NCBI RefSeq assembly: GCF_000328525.1
Contig: NC_019964.1
Coordinates: 2,480,001-2,544,000 of the forward strand
Source: Halovivax ruber XH-70
GTDB taxonomy: Archaea; Halobacteriota; Halobacteria; Halobacteriales; Natrialbaceae
Reading direction: 5' to 3'
DNA: 64,000 bases
A program made the position numbers and the translations under genes. Below, piece by piece: positions 1-8,067 of this stretch. Each line of letters opens with the position of its first letter. Position 1 is the first letter of the stretch. The notes under the pieces were generated by a model. It was given only the letters and a program-made list of their open reading frames with translations. It did not search any database and was not told where the DNA came from.

Positions 1-578
1 TCGCTGGTGTAGAGACGATACCACGACTCACCCTCGAGGAGAGCTGGGCCAGGAAAGTCGTAGAGTTCGGCGTAGGCGTCGTTGACGTAGACGTGTTCAC
101 CGTCCTCGATGATCGCCATCCCGTCCATCGAGCTGTCCATCGCGCGCGAGAGCCGAGTCGTCTCCCGGTTCTTCGCCGACAGCGATGCGTGGATGTGACC
201 GACCATCGCGCCGAGGGCGCCTCCGATGGTGAACCCGAGGAGTCCGATCTGGAGATAGTCGACTGACCGGCCGAGACGCAACTCGACCAGCACGACCGCC
301 CAGCCGGCAAATAGCGCACCGAAGACGGCGAAGAGGAGCGTCCCGGCAGCGACGAGTTCCGTGCGCCGCGGTGACGGTGACTCGTCGAACGTCCGGAACC
401 CATCCCACAGCAGCGCGATCCCGACCAGCACGAGCAAAAACACGTCCAGGAGCACGAGCGACAGCGAACCCTCGTGGAAGGCCGCGTACGCGGCGGCGAC
501 AGCCAGAAAGCCTCCACCGACGAGTGTCACCGAATGGTGACGGAGGGCACGGACGACTGGCTCCGGGGCGAAGCGCAT
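1..578 (-). CDS. Membrane-bound PAS-domain sensor, N-terminal part (likely histidine kinase)
   Basis: The reading frame starts at ATG 578 and runs leftward off the window, so only about 192 residues are seen. The N-terminal ~130 residues hold about four hydrophobic membrane segments. A PAS domain follows, opening with MDSSMDGMAII and containing VYVNDAYAELY, the usual PAS core. In haloarchaea this layout (4 TM then PAS) normally leads into a histidine kinase or a bacterio-opsin-activator output, but that part lies outside the window. It is transcribed divergently from the BNR protein. The membrane-PAS reading is firm; the kinase assignment is inference. Confidence 0.75.
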   Translation of the reverse strand, partial: MRFAPEPVVRALRHHSVTLVGGGFLAVAAAYAAFHEGSLSLVLLDVFLLVLVGIALLWDGFRTFDESPSPRRTELVAAGTLLFAVFGALFAGWAVVLVELRLGRSVDYLQIGLLGFTIGGALGAMVGHIHASLSAKNRETTRLSRAMDSSMDGMAIIEDGEHVYVNDAYAELYDFPGPALLEGESWYRLYTS

Positions 579-695
579 TCGGGGGTCTATCCGAGAATAT
601 CACCACTATGGTATAATTGATGTGGCCAAATAGCGACGGCACCTACCGATCGATACCGGCCCAAGAACCATCTGTATCGGCGACAAACGGGCAAT

Positions 696-1709
696 ATGGA
701 CGTCGTTCATCTCGCACTGGCAGACACACTGCTCACGGTAACCGGGACGGGAGCCGATGCGTCGCGTCGAACCCGTTCGCTGGACGCCGGGCGACTGGAG
801 TGTGTCGCCAGTCCACCGACCGACCCCACCACCGTGTTCGTCGGAACGTTCGATGGCGGTGCAGTTCGACTCACGGACGAGGGCGTGGAGTCGCTCGACG
901 TCGGCGGTGAGCTCGATGGTGGCGACGATCCAGTCACGGCCCTGGCGATCTCGCCGCACGACCCGGATACCGTGTACGCTGGAACGGAGCCGAGTCGGCT
1001 CTACCGCTCTCGCGACGGCGGCGAAACGTGGACACACCTCGCTGGAATCGCCGACCTCCCCTCGGAGCCGGAGTGGTTCTTCCCACCGCGGCCGGACACC
1101 CATCACGTTCGCTGGATCGAGGTCGATCAGTTCGATCCGGATCGCCTCTACGTGGGCATCGAAGCGGGCGCGTTCCTGCTGAGTACGGACGGCGGCGAGA
1201 GCTGGCAGGAGCGACCACCGGGCGCACGACGTGACAATCACAGTCTGGAGACACACCCCGACCGAGAAGGACTCGTCTACGCCGCTGCAGGTGACGGGTT
1301 CGCCCGATCGACGGACGGCGGCGAAACCTGGGACCACCCGCAGGTCGGGCTCGACCACCGGTACTGCTGGTCGGTCGTCGCCGACCCCAGCGACCCCGAG
1401 TCGGTGCTCGTCTCGGCCGCCTCGGGTGCCTCGCAGGCCCACCGCCAGGGTACGGCCGACTCGTACGTCTACCGACTGCAAAGCGAGGACGCCTGGGAAC
1501 GCCTCGAGGGGACTGGCCTCCCGACGGGCGACGGCGTCGTCAGGGCCGTCTTCGCGACGACGGACGAAGCGGGCGTCGTCTACGGGGCGAACAACACCGG
1601 CCTCTACCGGTCGAGCGACTTCGGCGACAGCTGGCGACCCGTCCCGATCGAGTGGGACGACGCGTTCGAGACGCAGACGCCCCGTGGGATCGTCGTGCGG
1701 AGCGATTAG
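696..1709 (+). CDS. BNR/Asp-box beta-propeller protein
   Basis: The protein has 337 aa, no signal peptide and no membrane segment, so it is probably cytoplasmic. At least four Asp-box motifs are visible: SRDGGETW, STDGGESW, STDGGETW and SSDFGDSW. They space a six- or seven-bladed propeller of the sialidase/BNR (VPS10-like) type. Sialidase catalytic residues (the arginine triad) are not apparent, so the term glycosyl hydrolase should not be applied. Haloarchaeal genomes often carry such stand-alone propellers of unknown role. The stop TAG overlaps the convergent gene's stop by 4 bases. Confidence 0.75.
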   Translation: MDVVHLALADTLLTVTGTGADASRRTRSLDAGRLECVASPPTDPTTVFVGTFDGGAVRLTDEGVESLDVGGELDGGDDPVTALAISPHDPDTVYAGTEPSRLYRSRDGGETWTHLAGIADLPSEPEWFFPPRPDTHHVRWIEVDQFDPDRLYVGIEAGAFLLSTDGGESWQERPPGARRDNHSLETHPDREGLVYAAAGDGFARSTDGGETWDHPQVGLDHRYCWSVVADPSDPESVLVSAASGASQAHRQGTADSYVYRLQSEDAWERLEGTGLPTGDGVVRAVFATTDEAGVVYGANNTGLYRSSDFGDSWRPVPIEWDDAFETQTPRGIVVRSD

Positions 1710-2548
1710 GCGCCAACACCGGTATCTCCGTCCTCCGCAGCCGACACCCATTCGAACACGACGACCAAGGTGACCGCTTGCAGCGGGGCGATAAACAGCC
1801 CCGTAAGAAGTGTCCCGACGATCGGAACGCTCGCGAGCACCCAGGTACCAAGCCCGAAGAGGAGGATCAATCCGAAGAACGACCAGCCGTGTCCGAACGA
1901 GCGCTGATTACTCTCCCTGATCGCGACCGGGAGAGAACGGCCCGCGACGAGCAAAACGGGCGTCAGAAAGAGTCTGACGCCGACGACGGCCGCCACGATC
2001 AGTACCGGCACACCGATGAGCAGCGGCATCTCCTGAAACACGCCGAGACCACCGACGAATCGACCGAGCAGGTCGACGGCGACGACGAACCCGAGATAGG
2101 ACGCGAAACGATCACGAACGGGCGGCGTGTCAATTCTCGCGTCGGCGAGTCCCTGGTTGATGACGATCACGCCCGCAAGGACGATCGACCCGATCACAAG
2201 GAATTCCAGCCCGGCAGCCCAGAGCAGATACGGGACGTCGAGATCGATCAGCGCCTGCAGCGGCCGGACCGTCTGGGACTGAGGCGTAGGGTAGAGAGCG
2301 TAGTCGACGTTGATCGTTCCAGGCGTCACCGATTCCCACGTGATCGCGGGGATCGGATCCCGACGTCGAAGCACGTCGACTCCAGTCAGCACCAAGGCGA
2401 ATGCAGCGAACGGGAGGAAGAGAATCGGCTCGCGAACCAGTCGACCGGCGGCGCGTCCGAGAGAGCCGACCGCCAGTCCCGACCGGTCCCTGTGCGTTCC
2501 GATATCACCGGACTCGTCGTCGCCAGGGTCGGTCGAATACCCGGACAT
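1706..2548 (-). CDS. Polytopic membrane protein of unknown function
   Basis: The protein has 280 aa. The start ATG at 2548 overlaps the TGA of the upstream PQQ-type gene (ATGA), which argues for translational coupling and against the longer in-frame extension. After a ~45-residue acidic cytoplasmic N terminus come about six hydrophobic stretches, with a small-residue-rich middle (near residues 120-200) and a final long pair. It resembles the general layout of haloarchaeal DUF7847/DUF4013-like membrane proteins, but no diagnostic motif was found. The partner gene suggests a cell-envelope role. Confidence 0.65.
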   Translation of the reverse strand: MSGYSTDPGDDESGDIGTHRDRSGLAVGSLGRAAGRLVREPILFLPFAAFALVLTGVDVLRRRDPIPAITWESVTPGTINVDYALYPTPQSQTVRPLQALIDLDVPYLLWAAGLEFLVIGSIVLAGVIVINQGLADARIDTPPVRDRFASYLGFVVAVDLLGRFVGGLGVFQEMPLLIGVPVLIVAAVVGVRLFLTPVLLVAGRSLPVAIRESNQRSFGHGWSFFGLILLFGLGTWVLASVPIVGTLLTGLFIAPLQAVTLVVVFEWVSAAEDGDTGVGA

Positions 2549-3747
2549 CACGCTTCCTCCAGGGCGACGATTCGTTCGTGTCCAGCGGCGTACAGGACGC
2601 CGTCGCCAACGATCGGCTGAGAGAGCCCGTAGGGACTCTCCCACGTCCACAACCTGTCACCCGTCGCCGCATCGAAGGCGGTCACCTCGTTCGTCCAATT
2701 GTACGCCACGTAGACGACCCCGTCGGCGACGATCGGGTCGACCTGGCGGGTGTACTCGACGGACCAGACCTCGTCCCCGCTCGCGAGGTCGATCGCGTGC
2801 AGGAATCCGTCGCCGTCGGTCAAAAAGACGGTGTCGTTCGCGACCGCGGCGCTCCCGTCGGTCGCGTTGCCATCGTATTCGTAGGTCCACCGCGTCTGGC
2901 CGTCCGTCGGATCGACCAGTACGACCGCGTTCCAATCGGGGACGACGACCCCCTCGCTGGTCGCCGTCGGCGGGAGAATCTCGTCGGCGTCGAGTTCCAC
3001 CTCCCACAGGGAATCACCGGAGTCGACGTCGACCGCGTGGAGAAAGTTCGGCCAGCTCGCGAGATACGCGACGCCGTCCCGGACGGCCGGGCGGTGGAGC
3101 GGGTCACCGAACGTGTCACCGACGGTGTGTTCCCACTCGATGCGCCCGCTATCGCCGTGGAGGGCGACGAATCGACGCGTCTCGGGGACGGCCGCGATAA
3201 CCGTGTTATCGACGGCTACCGGTGCCGTCGCTATCGGGGAACCGAGCAATCGACCGGCCGGGTCCCGACCTGGCGCGTGCCAGCGTTCGGCGCCGATCGA
3301 CCAGCCGGCCACTTCGTAGCCACCGCCGGCGTTCAGTCCGAAGATCCCGTCTCGGCCCGTTACCGCCAGCGTATCGGTCTGATAGACGTTGCTGCCGACC
3401 CACGACGGAGCGGAGGTATACGATCCCTTCCTGTCGAAGCGTCGCTCACCGGTCGCTGCGTCGAACGCTGCGTGCGTCCGACGACCGACGGCAAAGAGCG
3501 TCCCGTCGACGAGGATCGGCGGGGCGGGACCGGCGAACGAGTCGTCGGTTTCTCGCTCCCAGCGGACCGCGACGTCGTCGGTCGGTCCCGAGCCGGCGGG
3601 GTTGTGTCCGGTGCCGGCGGCGTCGTGTCGTGGCATGGGCCAGTCCGTCGGCGCCGGTTCGAGTCCGTCCGAGCGAACGGCTCGAACGCCGACAACAGCG
3701 GCAGCGAGCCCACCGGCCCCGGCGACGAATCGGCGTCTGGAGGGCAT
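2548..3747 (-). CDS. Secreted PQQ-type (PQQ-like repeat) beta-propeller protein
   Basis: The protein has 399 aa. Its N terminus, SRRRFVAGAGGLAAAVVG, is a twin-arginine signal, so export is Tat-dependent. The rest is a series of PQQ-like blades with the repeat FDAATGERRF, VDVDSGDSLWEVEL, IDLASGDEVWSVEY and FDAATGDRLWTWES. In this family the repeats form an eight-bladed propeller. PQQ binding is not implied, and haloarchaeal members mostly lack dehydrogenase residues. The gene is coupled to the downstream membrane protein by an ATGA overlap. It is probably an extracellular scaffold or ligand-binding protein. Confidence 0.8.
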   Translation of the reverse strand: MPSRRRFVAGAGGLAAAVVGVRAVRSDGLEPAPTDWPMPRHDAAGTGHNPAGSGPTDDVAVRWERETDDSFAGPAPPILVDGTLFAVGRRTHAAFDAATGERRFDRKGSYTSAPSWVGSNVYQTDTLAVTGRDGIFGLNAGGGYEVAGWSIGAERWHAPGRDPAGRLLGSPIATAPVAVDNTVIAAVPETRRFVALHGDSGRIEWEHTVGDTFGDPLHRPAVRDGVAYLASWPNFLHAVDVDSGDSLWEVELDADEILPPTATSEGVVVPDWNAVVLVDPTDGQTRWTYEYDGNATDGSAAVANDTVFLTDGDGFLHAIDLASGDEVWSVEYTRQVDPIVADGVVYVAYNWTNEVTAFDAATGDRLWTWESPYGLSQPIVGDGVLYAAGHERIVALEEA

Positions 3748-3882
3748 TTTCTGAGCGTTGAACCGCCCCAGTATAAACTCTTGTTATCTCCCAGTCACGT
3801 TCGGGCTGGCCCCCTCGCCCCCGGATCGAGCGGTGAGAACGGCCAGGCACCCAGTCGAGCGGACGACGGGCGGGGGTGGCTT

Positions 3883-3896
3883 CGAAATCCTTTTAG
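3883..3896 (+). promoter_or_regulatory. Predicted BRE/TATA promoter of the rps24e-rps27ae operon
   Basis: CGAAA (BRE-like) is followed by a TATA-like CCTTTTAG. It lies about 40 bases before the S24e ATG, giving a predicted short leader. The inference is from spacing and sequence only. Confidence 0.4.
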
Positions 3897-3933
3897 CGCC
3901 GACCGGGGGATAGTAGAGTAACTGAGTGATATC

Positions 3934-4263
3934 ATGGACGTCGACATCATCGAAGAAGACGAGAACCCCATGTTGCATCGGACGGACGTTACGTTCGAAC
4001 TGACCCACGACGACGCCACGCCGTCTCGGCTCCAGGTCCGCGACAGTCTCGCCGCCAAGCTGAACAAGGACGCCAACGAGGTCGTCGTGCGCAACCTCGA
4101 TACCAAGTTCGGCATGCGAAAGACCGTCGGCGCCGCGAAGGTCTACGAGACCGCAGACGCCGCGACCGAGGTCGAGCAGGACCACATGCTCGAACGCAAC
4201 AAGATCGGCGTCGACGCCGACGAGGCGGCCGACGACACCGAAGCCGAAGCGGAGGAAGCCTGA
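3934..4263 (+). CDS. rps24e: 30S ribosomal protein S24e (eS24)
   Basis: The protein has 109 aa, the usual haloarchaeal length. The N-terminal beta strand region ([16 protein letters not shown]) and the conserved central [17 protein letters not shown] segment are the family signature. The C terminus is a short acidic tail typical of halophiles. It is the first gene of a two-gene cluster with S27ae, whose ATG begins 2 bases after this stop. The neighbouring Kae1-Bud32 gene completes an archaeal order seen in many genomes. Confidence 0.97.
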   Translation: MDVDIIEEDENPMLHRTDVTFELTHDDATPSRLQVRDSLAAKLNKDANEVVVRNLDTKFGMRKTVGAAKVYETADAATEVEQDHMLERNKIGVDADEAADDTEAEAEEA

Positions 4264-4264
4264 G

Positions 4265-4399
4265 ATGAGCCGACACGAACTCTACGCCGACGACGGCACG
4301 GTCGAGCGCGAAGAGTGTCCTCGCTGTGGCGACTCCTTCCTCGCCGACCACGGTGACCGCCAGCACTGCGGCAAGTGCGGCTACACCGAGTGGGAATAG
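4265..4399 (+). CDS. rps27ae: 30S ribosomal protein S27ae (eS31)
   Basis: The protein has 44 aa. It begins [11 protein letters not shown] and carries a C4 zinc ribbon, CPRC then CGKC, with 14 residues between the pairs. Archaeal S27ae is this stand-alone ribbon, which in eukaryotes is fused to ubiquitin. It starts 2 bases after the S24e stop, so the two are cotranscribed. Confidence 0.97.
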   Translation: MSRHELYADDGTVEREECPRCGDSFLADHGDRQHCGKCGYTEWE

Positions 4400-4504
4400 C
4401 GATGGGCCGGGCGGAGCGAGGCGTATCGACGATCGCGAACGGCCCATTGTGCCGTGAGCGGACGACGAGAACACCGCGCACGCGCTCGTGAGCGCACGAT
4501 CGCC

Positions 4505-6214
4505 GTGACTACTTCACCGCGAATTCTCGGGATCGAGGGGACGGCCTGGGCGGCCAGCGCCGCCGTCTACGATTCCGAAACCGATTCGACGTTCATCGAG
4601 AGCGACGCCTACGAGCCCGATAGCGGCGGGATTCACCCCCGAGAGGCCGCCGAACACATGCACACGGCCATCCCGCAGGTCGTCGAGGCGGCGCTTTCAC
4701 ACGCCCGCGAGTTGCAGGCCGAAGCCGACGAGTCGACGGGTGACGACCCGGCCGGAATCGCCGCTGACCCGCCGATCGACGCCGTCGCGTTCTCCCGGGG
4801 CCCCGGCCTCGGGCCGTGTCTGCGCATCGTCGCGACGGCCGCACGAGCGCTCGCCGGAACGCTGGACGTGCCCCTCGTCGGGGTCAACCACATGGTCGCC
4901 CACCTGGAGATCGGGCGCCACACCGCCGATTTCGAGGATCCGGTCTGTCTGAACGCCAGCGGGGCCAATGCCCACCTGCTCGCCTATCGGAACGGGCGCT
5001 ATCGCGTCCTCGGCGAGACGATGGACACCGGCGTCGGCAACGCGATCGACAAGTTCACCCGCCACGTCGGCTGGTCACACCCCGGCGGGCCGAAGGTCGA
5101 GGCCGCGGCGGCGGACGGCGAGTACGTCGATCTGCCCTACGTCGTGAAGGGAATGGACTTCTCGTTCTCGGGGATCATGTCGGCCGCGAAGGCCGCCGTC
5201 GACGATGGCACACCCGTCGAAGACGTCTGTGCTGGCCTCCAGGAGACCATCTTCGCCATGTTGACCGAAGTGGCAGAGCGCGCGCTGTCGCTGACTGGCC
5301 GCGACGAACTCGTCCTCGGCGGCGGGGTCGGACAGAACGAGCGCCTCCGAGCGATGCTCCGGAAGATGTGCGAAGCGCGCGGCGCGACGTTCCACGCCCC
5401 TGAACCGCGATTCCTCCGAGACAACGCGGGCATGATCGCCGTCCTGGGCGCCAAAATGTACGCCGCTGGCGAGACGATCGCGGTCGAGGAATCGGCGGTC
5501 GATCCCGACTTCCGTCCGGACCAGGTCGACGTGGTCTGGCGTGGCAACGAGACGGTCGAAGCGAACAGATTCGGGGCGGACGAGGACGATCGGACGACCG
5601 TCGACGGTGCCGAAGCCGTCGTCACCGTCGATCGTGAGGCGGACCGGGTCACGAAACGGCGGGTTCCGAAGCCGTACCGACATCCGACACTGGACGAACG
5701 ACTCCGGCGCGAGCGGACGGCGATCGAGGCGCGACTCACGAGTCTCGCCCGGCAGGTAGGCGTGCCGACGCCGGTGATCCACGACGTCGATCCCTACGAA
5801 TCGACGATCACGTTCGCACACGTCGGTGACCGGGATTTGCGCGACGCACTCACCACCGAACGCGTGCGGGCCGTCGGACGATCCCTGGCGACCATCCACG
5901 ACGCCGGGTTCGTCCACGGAGATCCGACCGTCCGGAACGTTCGCGTCGCGACCGGTTCGGACGCAGGCCGGACCGAGCCGGAGGCGGCCGCGGACCGACC
6001 ATACCTCATCGACTTCGGTCTGGGCTATCACACCGACCACATCGAGGATTACGCGATGGATCTGCACGTCTTCGACCAGAGCCTCGTCGGGACCGCGCCG
6101 GACCCGAAACCCCTCCGGGAGGCGGCGATCGACGCCTATCGCGAGGTCGGCGACACGCGGGTCCTCGATCGACTCGCCGACGTGGAAGGGCGCGGCCGGT
6201 ACGTCGGCGAGTGA
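4505..6214 (+). CDS. Bifunctional Kae1-Bud32 fusion: tRNA N6-threonylcarbamoyladenosine synthase subunit and Bud32 kinase/ATPase
   Basis: The protein has 569 aa from GTG 4505. An in-frame GTG at 4454 would add an arginine-rich 17-residue extension unlike homologues, which begin next to RILGIEGTAWA. The Kae1 half (residues 1 to ~330) has the metal-binding HMVAH (H129, H133), GPGLGPCLRI and SFSGIMSAAK. The Bud32 half has RERTAIEARL, the catalytic loop HGDPTVRN (near 471-478) and DFGLGYHTD. Both act in the KEOPS complex, making t6A37 on ANN-decoding tRNAs. The catalytic loop reads HGDP rather than the usual HGDL, but Asp and Asn are kept. The fusion is normal in Euryarchaeota. Confidence 0.95.
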   Translation: MTTSPRILGIEGTAWAASAAVYDSETDSTFIESDAYEPDSGGIHPREAAEHMHTAIPQVVEAALSHARELQAEADESTGDDPAGIAADPPIDAVAFSRGPGLGPCLRIVATAARALAGTLDVPLVGVNHMVAHLEIGRHTADFEDPVCLNASGANAHLLAYRNGRYRVLGETMDTGVGNAIDKFTRHVGWSHPGGPKVEAAAADGEYVDLPYVVKGMDFSFSGIMSAAKAAVDDGTPVEDVCAGLQETIFAMLTEVAERALSLTGRDELVLGGGVGQNERLRAMLRKMCEARGATFHAPEPRFLRDNAGMIAVLGAKMYAAGETIAVEESAVDPDFRPDQVDVVWRGNETVEANRFGADEDDRTTVDGAEAVVTVDREADRVTKRRVPKPYRHPTLDERLRRERTAIEARLTSLARQVGVPTPVIHDVDPYESTITFAHVGDRDLRDALTTERVRAVGRSLATIHDAGFVHGDPTVRNVRVATGSDAGRTEPEAAADRPYLIDFGLGYHTDHIEDYAMDLHVFDQSLVGTAPDPKPLREAAIDAYREVGDTRVLDRLADVEGRGRYVGE

Positions 6215-6385
6215 GTGCGCAGGGATGGCGGCCCCGATCGGACGCTGTCAGCCTCCACGGACGGATCAGTTCAAGCGACGGGGAGTGATGGCCCTATCAG
6301 GCTGACCCGTAGGTCTGTCGCATCGGTTTCACAGCACGCGGACGCTCACGCAATATTCTTGGGCCTTCGCGTCGTATCCGTCGGT

Positions 6386-6658
6386 ATGGCAGACAAACCA
6401 ACGTCCGGAGAGATCCTGGGAGTGCCGTACAACTTCGAGCGGCCGAGCATCGGTCGAATGCTCTCGTCGTACTGGCAGCCCGGCAAGAGCATGCTGGTCG
6501 AGAAACCGTTCGGCGTCGGCTACACGCTCAACCTCGCGAACTGGCGCTCGTGGGTCATCGTCGGTGTCGCTGCCCTCCTGCTGTGGAAGGAGAGTACGGA
6601 TGGAAGCGACGAAACCGAGGAGAGCGAACCGGTCGAAGTGCTCGTCGACGACGAGTAA
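6386..6658 (+). CDS. DUF5808-type small membrane protein
   Basis: The protein has 90 aa. The N-terminal half carries GVPYNFERPS, then SSYWQPGKSMLVEKPFGVGYTLNL, the recognisable haloarchaeal DUF5808 core. One membrane segment follows (WVIVGVAALLLW, near residues 56-67) and then an acidic tail. Longer upstream in-frame starts lack this conservation, so ATG 6386 was chosen. Function is unknown. The gene lies between Kae1-Bud32 and ITPase in the same direction with a 171-base upstream gap. Confidence 0.8.
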   Translation: MADKPTSGEILGVPYNFERPSIGRMLSSYWQPGKSMLVEKPFGVGYTLNLANWRSWVIVGVAALLLWKESTDGSDETEESEPVEVLVDDE

Positions 6659-6738
6659 TCGTTCACAAATTGCTCCCCGGCCGACGCAGCGCTCGATCGA
6701 TCGACGCGACTATTTCCGTTCGGCGTTGGCTCTCGACC

Positions 6739-7299
6739 ATGAGCCTGCGATTCGTCACCGGCAACGAGGGAAAGGTCCGCGAGGCGCGGGCGTACTTCGA
6801 CGGGATCACCGACGTCGAACAGGTCGCCTACGACTACGCGGAGGTTCAGGCCGACGACCTCGAGACGATCGCGAGCCGGGGTGCCGTCGAGGCCTACCGC
6901 GAACTCGACGGGACGGAGCCGCTCTTCGTCGAGGACTCCGGACTCGCGATCGAGGCCCTCGGCGGGTTTCCGGGGCCCTACTCCGCGTACGTCGAGGACA
7001 CGCTCGGCATCGAGCGGGTCTGGAACCTCGCCGCCGACGAGGAAAATCGACGCGCCCGGTTCGAGTCCGTGATCGCCCACGTCGACGGCGATCCAGCCGA
7101 CCCCGACGTCGAGACGTTCACCGGCACCGTCGCGGGCACCATCGTCGCCCCGCGCGGCGAGGGCGGCTTCGGCTACGATCCGATCTTCGCGTACAACGGG
7201 GCGACGATGGCCGAGATGGGTGCGACGGAGAAAAACGCCATCTCACATCGCGGTCGTGCGTTCGCCACGTTTGCCGAGTGGCTCGCCGAGGACGAGTGA
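6739..7299 (+). CDS. Non-canonical purine NTP pyrophosphatase (RdgB/HAM1, ITPase)
   Basis: The protein has 186 aa, the family length. It starts at ATG 6739 with the diagnostic SLRFVTGNEGKVREA. Other family motifs are FVEDSGLAIEAL, FPGPYSAYVE, GEGGFGYDPIF and the late KNAISHRGRAF. It hydrolyses ITP, dITP and XTP to monophosphates plus pyrophosphate, cleaning the nucleotide pool. A cytoplasmic dimer with Mg is expected from the family. Confidence 0.95.
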   Translation: MSLRFVTGNEGKVREARAYFDGITDVEQVAYDYAEVQADDLETIASRGAVEAYRELDGTEPLFVEDSGLAIEALGGFPGPYSAYVEDTLGIERVWNLAADEENRRARFESVIAHVDGDPADPDVETFTGTVAGTIVAPRGEGGFGYDPIFAYNGATMAEMGATEKNAISHRGRAFATFAEWLAEDE

Positions 7300-7335
7300 G
7301 TCGGTATCGCGGACGACGACTGAGTCGGTACCCGC

Positions 7336-7809
7336 TTACGCCCGCGGGTCGCGATCGGGTCCGGGATACGTGCCGCCTTCGACGTGTTCGTAGAGACTCT
7401 CGGGATCGAAGAGCGTCGCAAAGGCGTCCGGCGGTCGGATGCTCACGTCGACGCGGGGCTTGATCGTGAGTCCGGCGGTCGCCGAGGTGAGCCGTTCGTC
7501 GTCGGAGAGGAGATGGGCAGCCTCGCCGGCGTACGCCGACGCCAGCGCCGGGTGGTCCTCGGCCGGGTGCTCGACGCTGACGCGCTCGGCGGCGAGTCGG
7601 TCGCGGTGATCGGCCGCGAGTTCGGCGTCGGCGATGATCGTGACGAGCGCCTCCGTCGCATCAAGCAGGTGGTCGCTCGCGACGAGTTCGACCCAGGAGT
7701 GGCGCCGGACGCAGTCGAGCGCCTCGCGTGCATCGGCGCCGACGAGCAGGTCGGCCGCGAGGACGTCCGCATCCGCGACGACGCGTGCTGGATTCGGTCG
7801 ATCAGCCAT
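7336..7809 (-). CDS. PIN-domain protein (putative ribonuclease)
   Basis: The protein has 157 aa from ATG 7809. VVADADVLAADLLVG is the first PIN strand with its acidic residue. The middle carries acidic positions (HLLDATEALV, DHPALASAYAGEAAHLLSDDERL) compatible with the PIN Asp/Glu tetrad. The start overlaps the stop of a 45-aa gene by 8 bases. That layout recalls VapBC toxin-antitoxin pairs, although the partner does not look like a classical AbrB or RHH antitoxin. RNase activity is a family inference. Confidence 0.65.
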   Translation of the reverse strand: MADRPNPARVVADADVLAADLLVGADAREALDCVRRHSWVELVASDHLLDATEALVTIIADAELAADHRDRLAAERVSVEHPAEDHPALASAYAGEAAHLLSDDERLTSATAGLTIKPRVDVSIRPPDAFATLFDPESLYEHVEGGTYPGPDRDPRA

Positions 7810-7939
7810 CGGTTTCCTCCGTACCGTCGGCCGCCGATGCGGACGCATCGGATCGCTGTCGGTCGAGCGTCTCCCGGATCGTCTCGCGATCGGCGGCTAC
7901 CGTCGCAGCTCGTTCGAACAGGTCGGCCCAGGTCGTCAT
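7802..7939 (-). CDS. 45-aa protein coupled to the PIN gene
   Basis: It starts at ATG 7939 (MTTWADLFERAA) and ends overlapping the PIN start by 8 bases. It is highly charged and predicted mostly helical, with an acidic tail (ADGTEETDG). The overlap supports a translated gene coupled to PIN. It could be an antitoxin-like partner or a small conserved haloarchaeal protein, and no named motif is recognised. Confidence 0.5.
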   Translation of the reverse strand: MTTWADLFERAATVAADRETIRETLDRQRSDASASAADGTEETDG

Positions 7940-8067
7940 CGGGCGGACTTCGGTCCGCGACGAAAAAAGCGTGTGCGTCCGGATTGTGGGGTGCCAGTCG
8001 GGCCCAGATGGTCGCGCCGCCAGGATTGGTAGTGGTCGCGCCGCGAGGGTTGGTGGTGGCCAGCAGC

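Noticed and set aside
97-642. Long arginine-rich reading frame on the minus strand
   Set aside because: It is out of frame with the PAS protein and consists of Arg/Pro-rich sequence without any motif. It is a GC-rich shadow.
606-1751. 381-aa reading frame opposite the BNR gene
   Set aside because: It is antisense to the Asp-box gene, whose motifs are clear, and has Arg-rich composition unlike haloarchaeal acidic proteins.
2401-3921. 506-aa reading frame on the plus strand
   Set aside because: It is antisense to the Tat-exported PQQ-type propeller. Its composition is not halophilic and no domain is seen.
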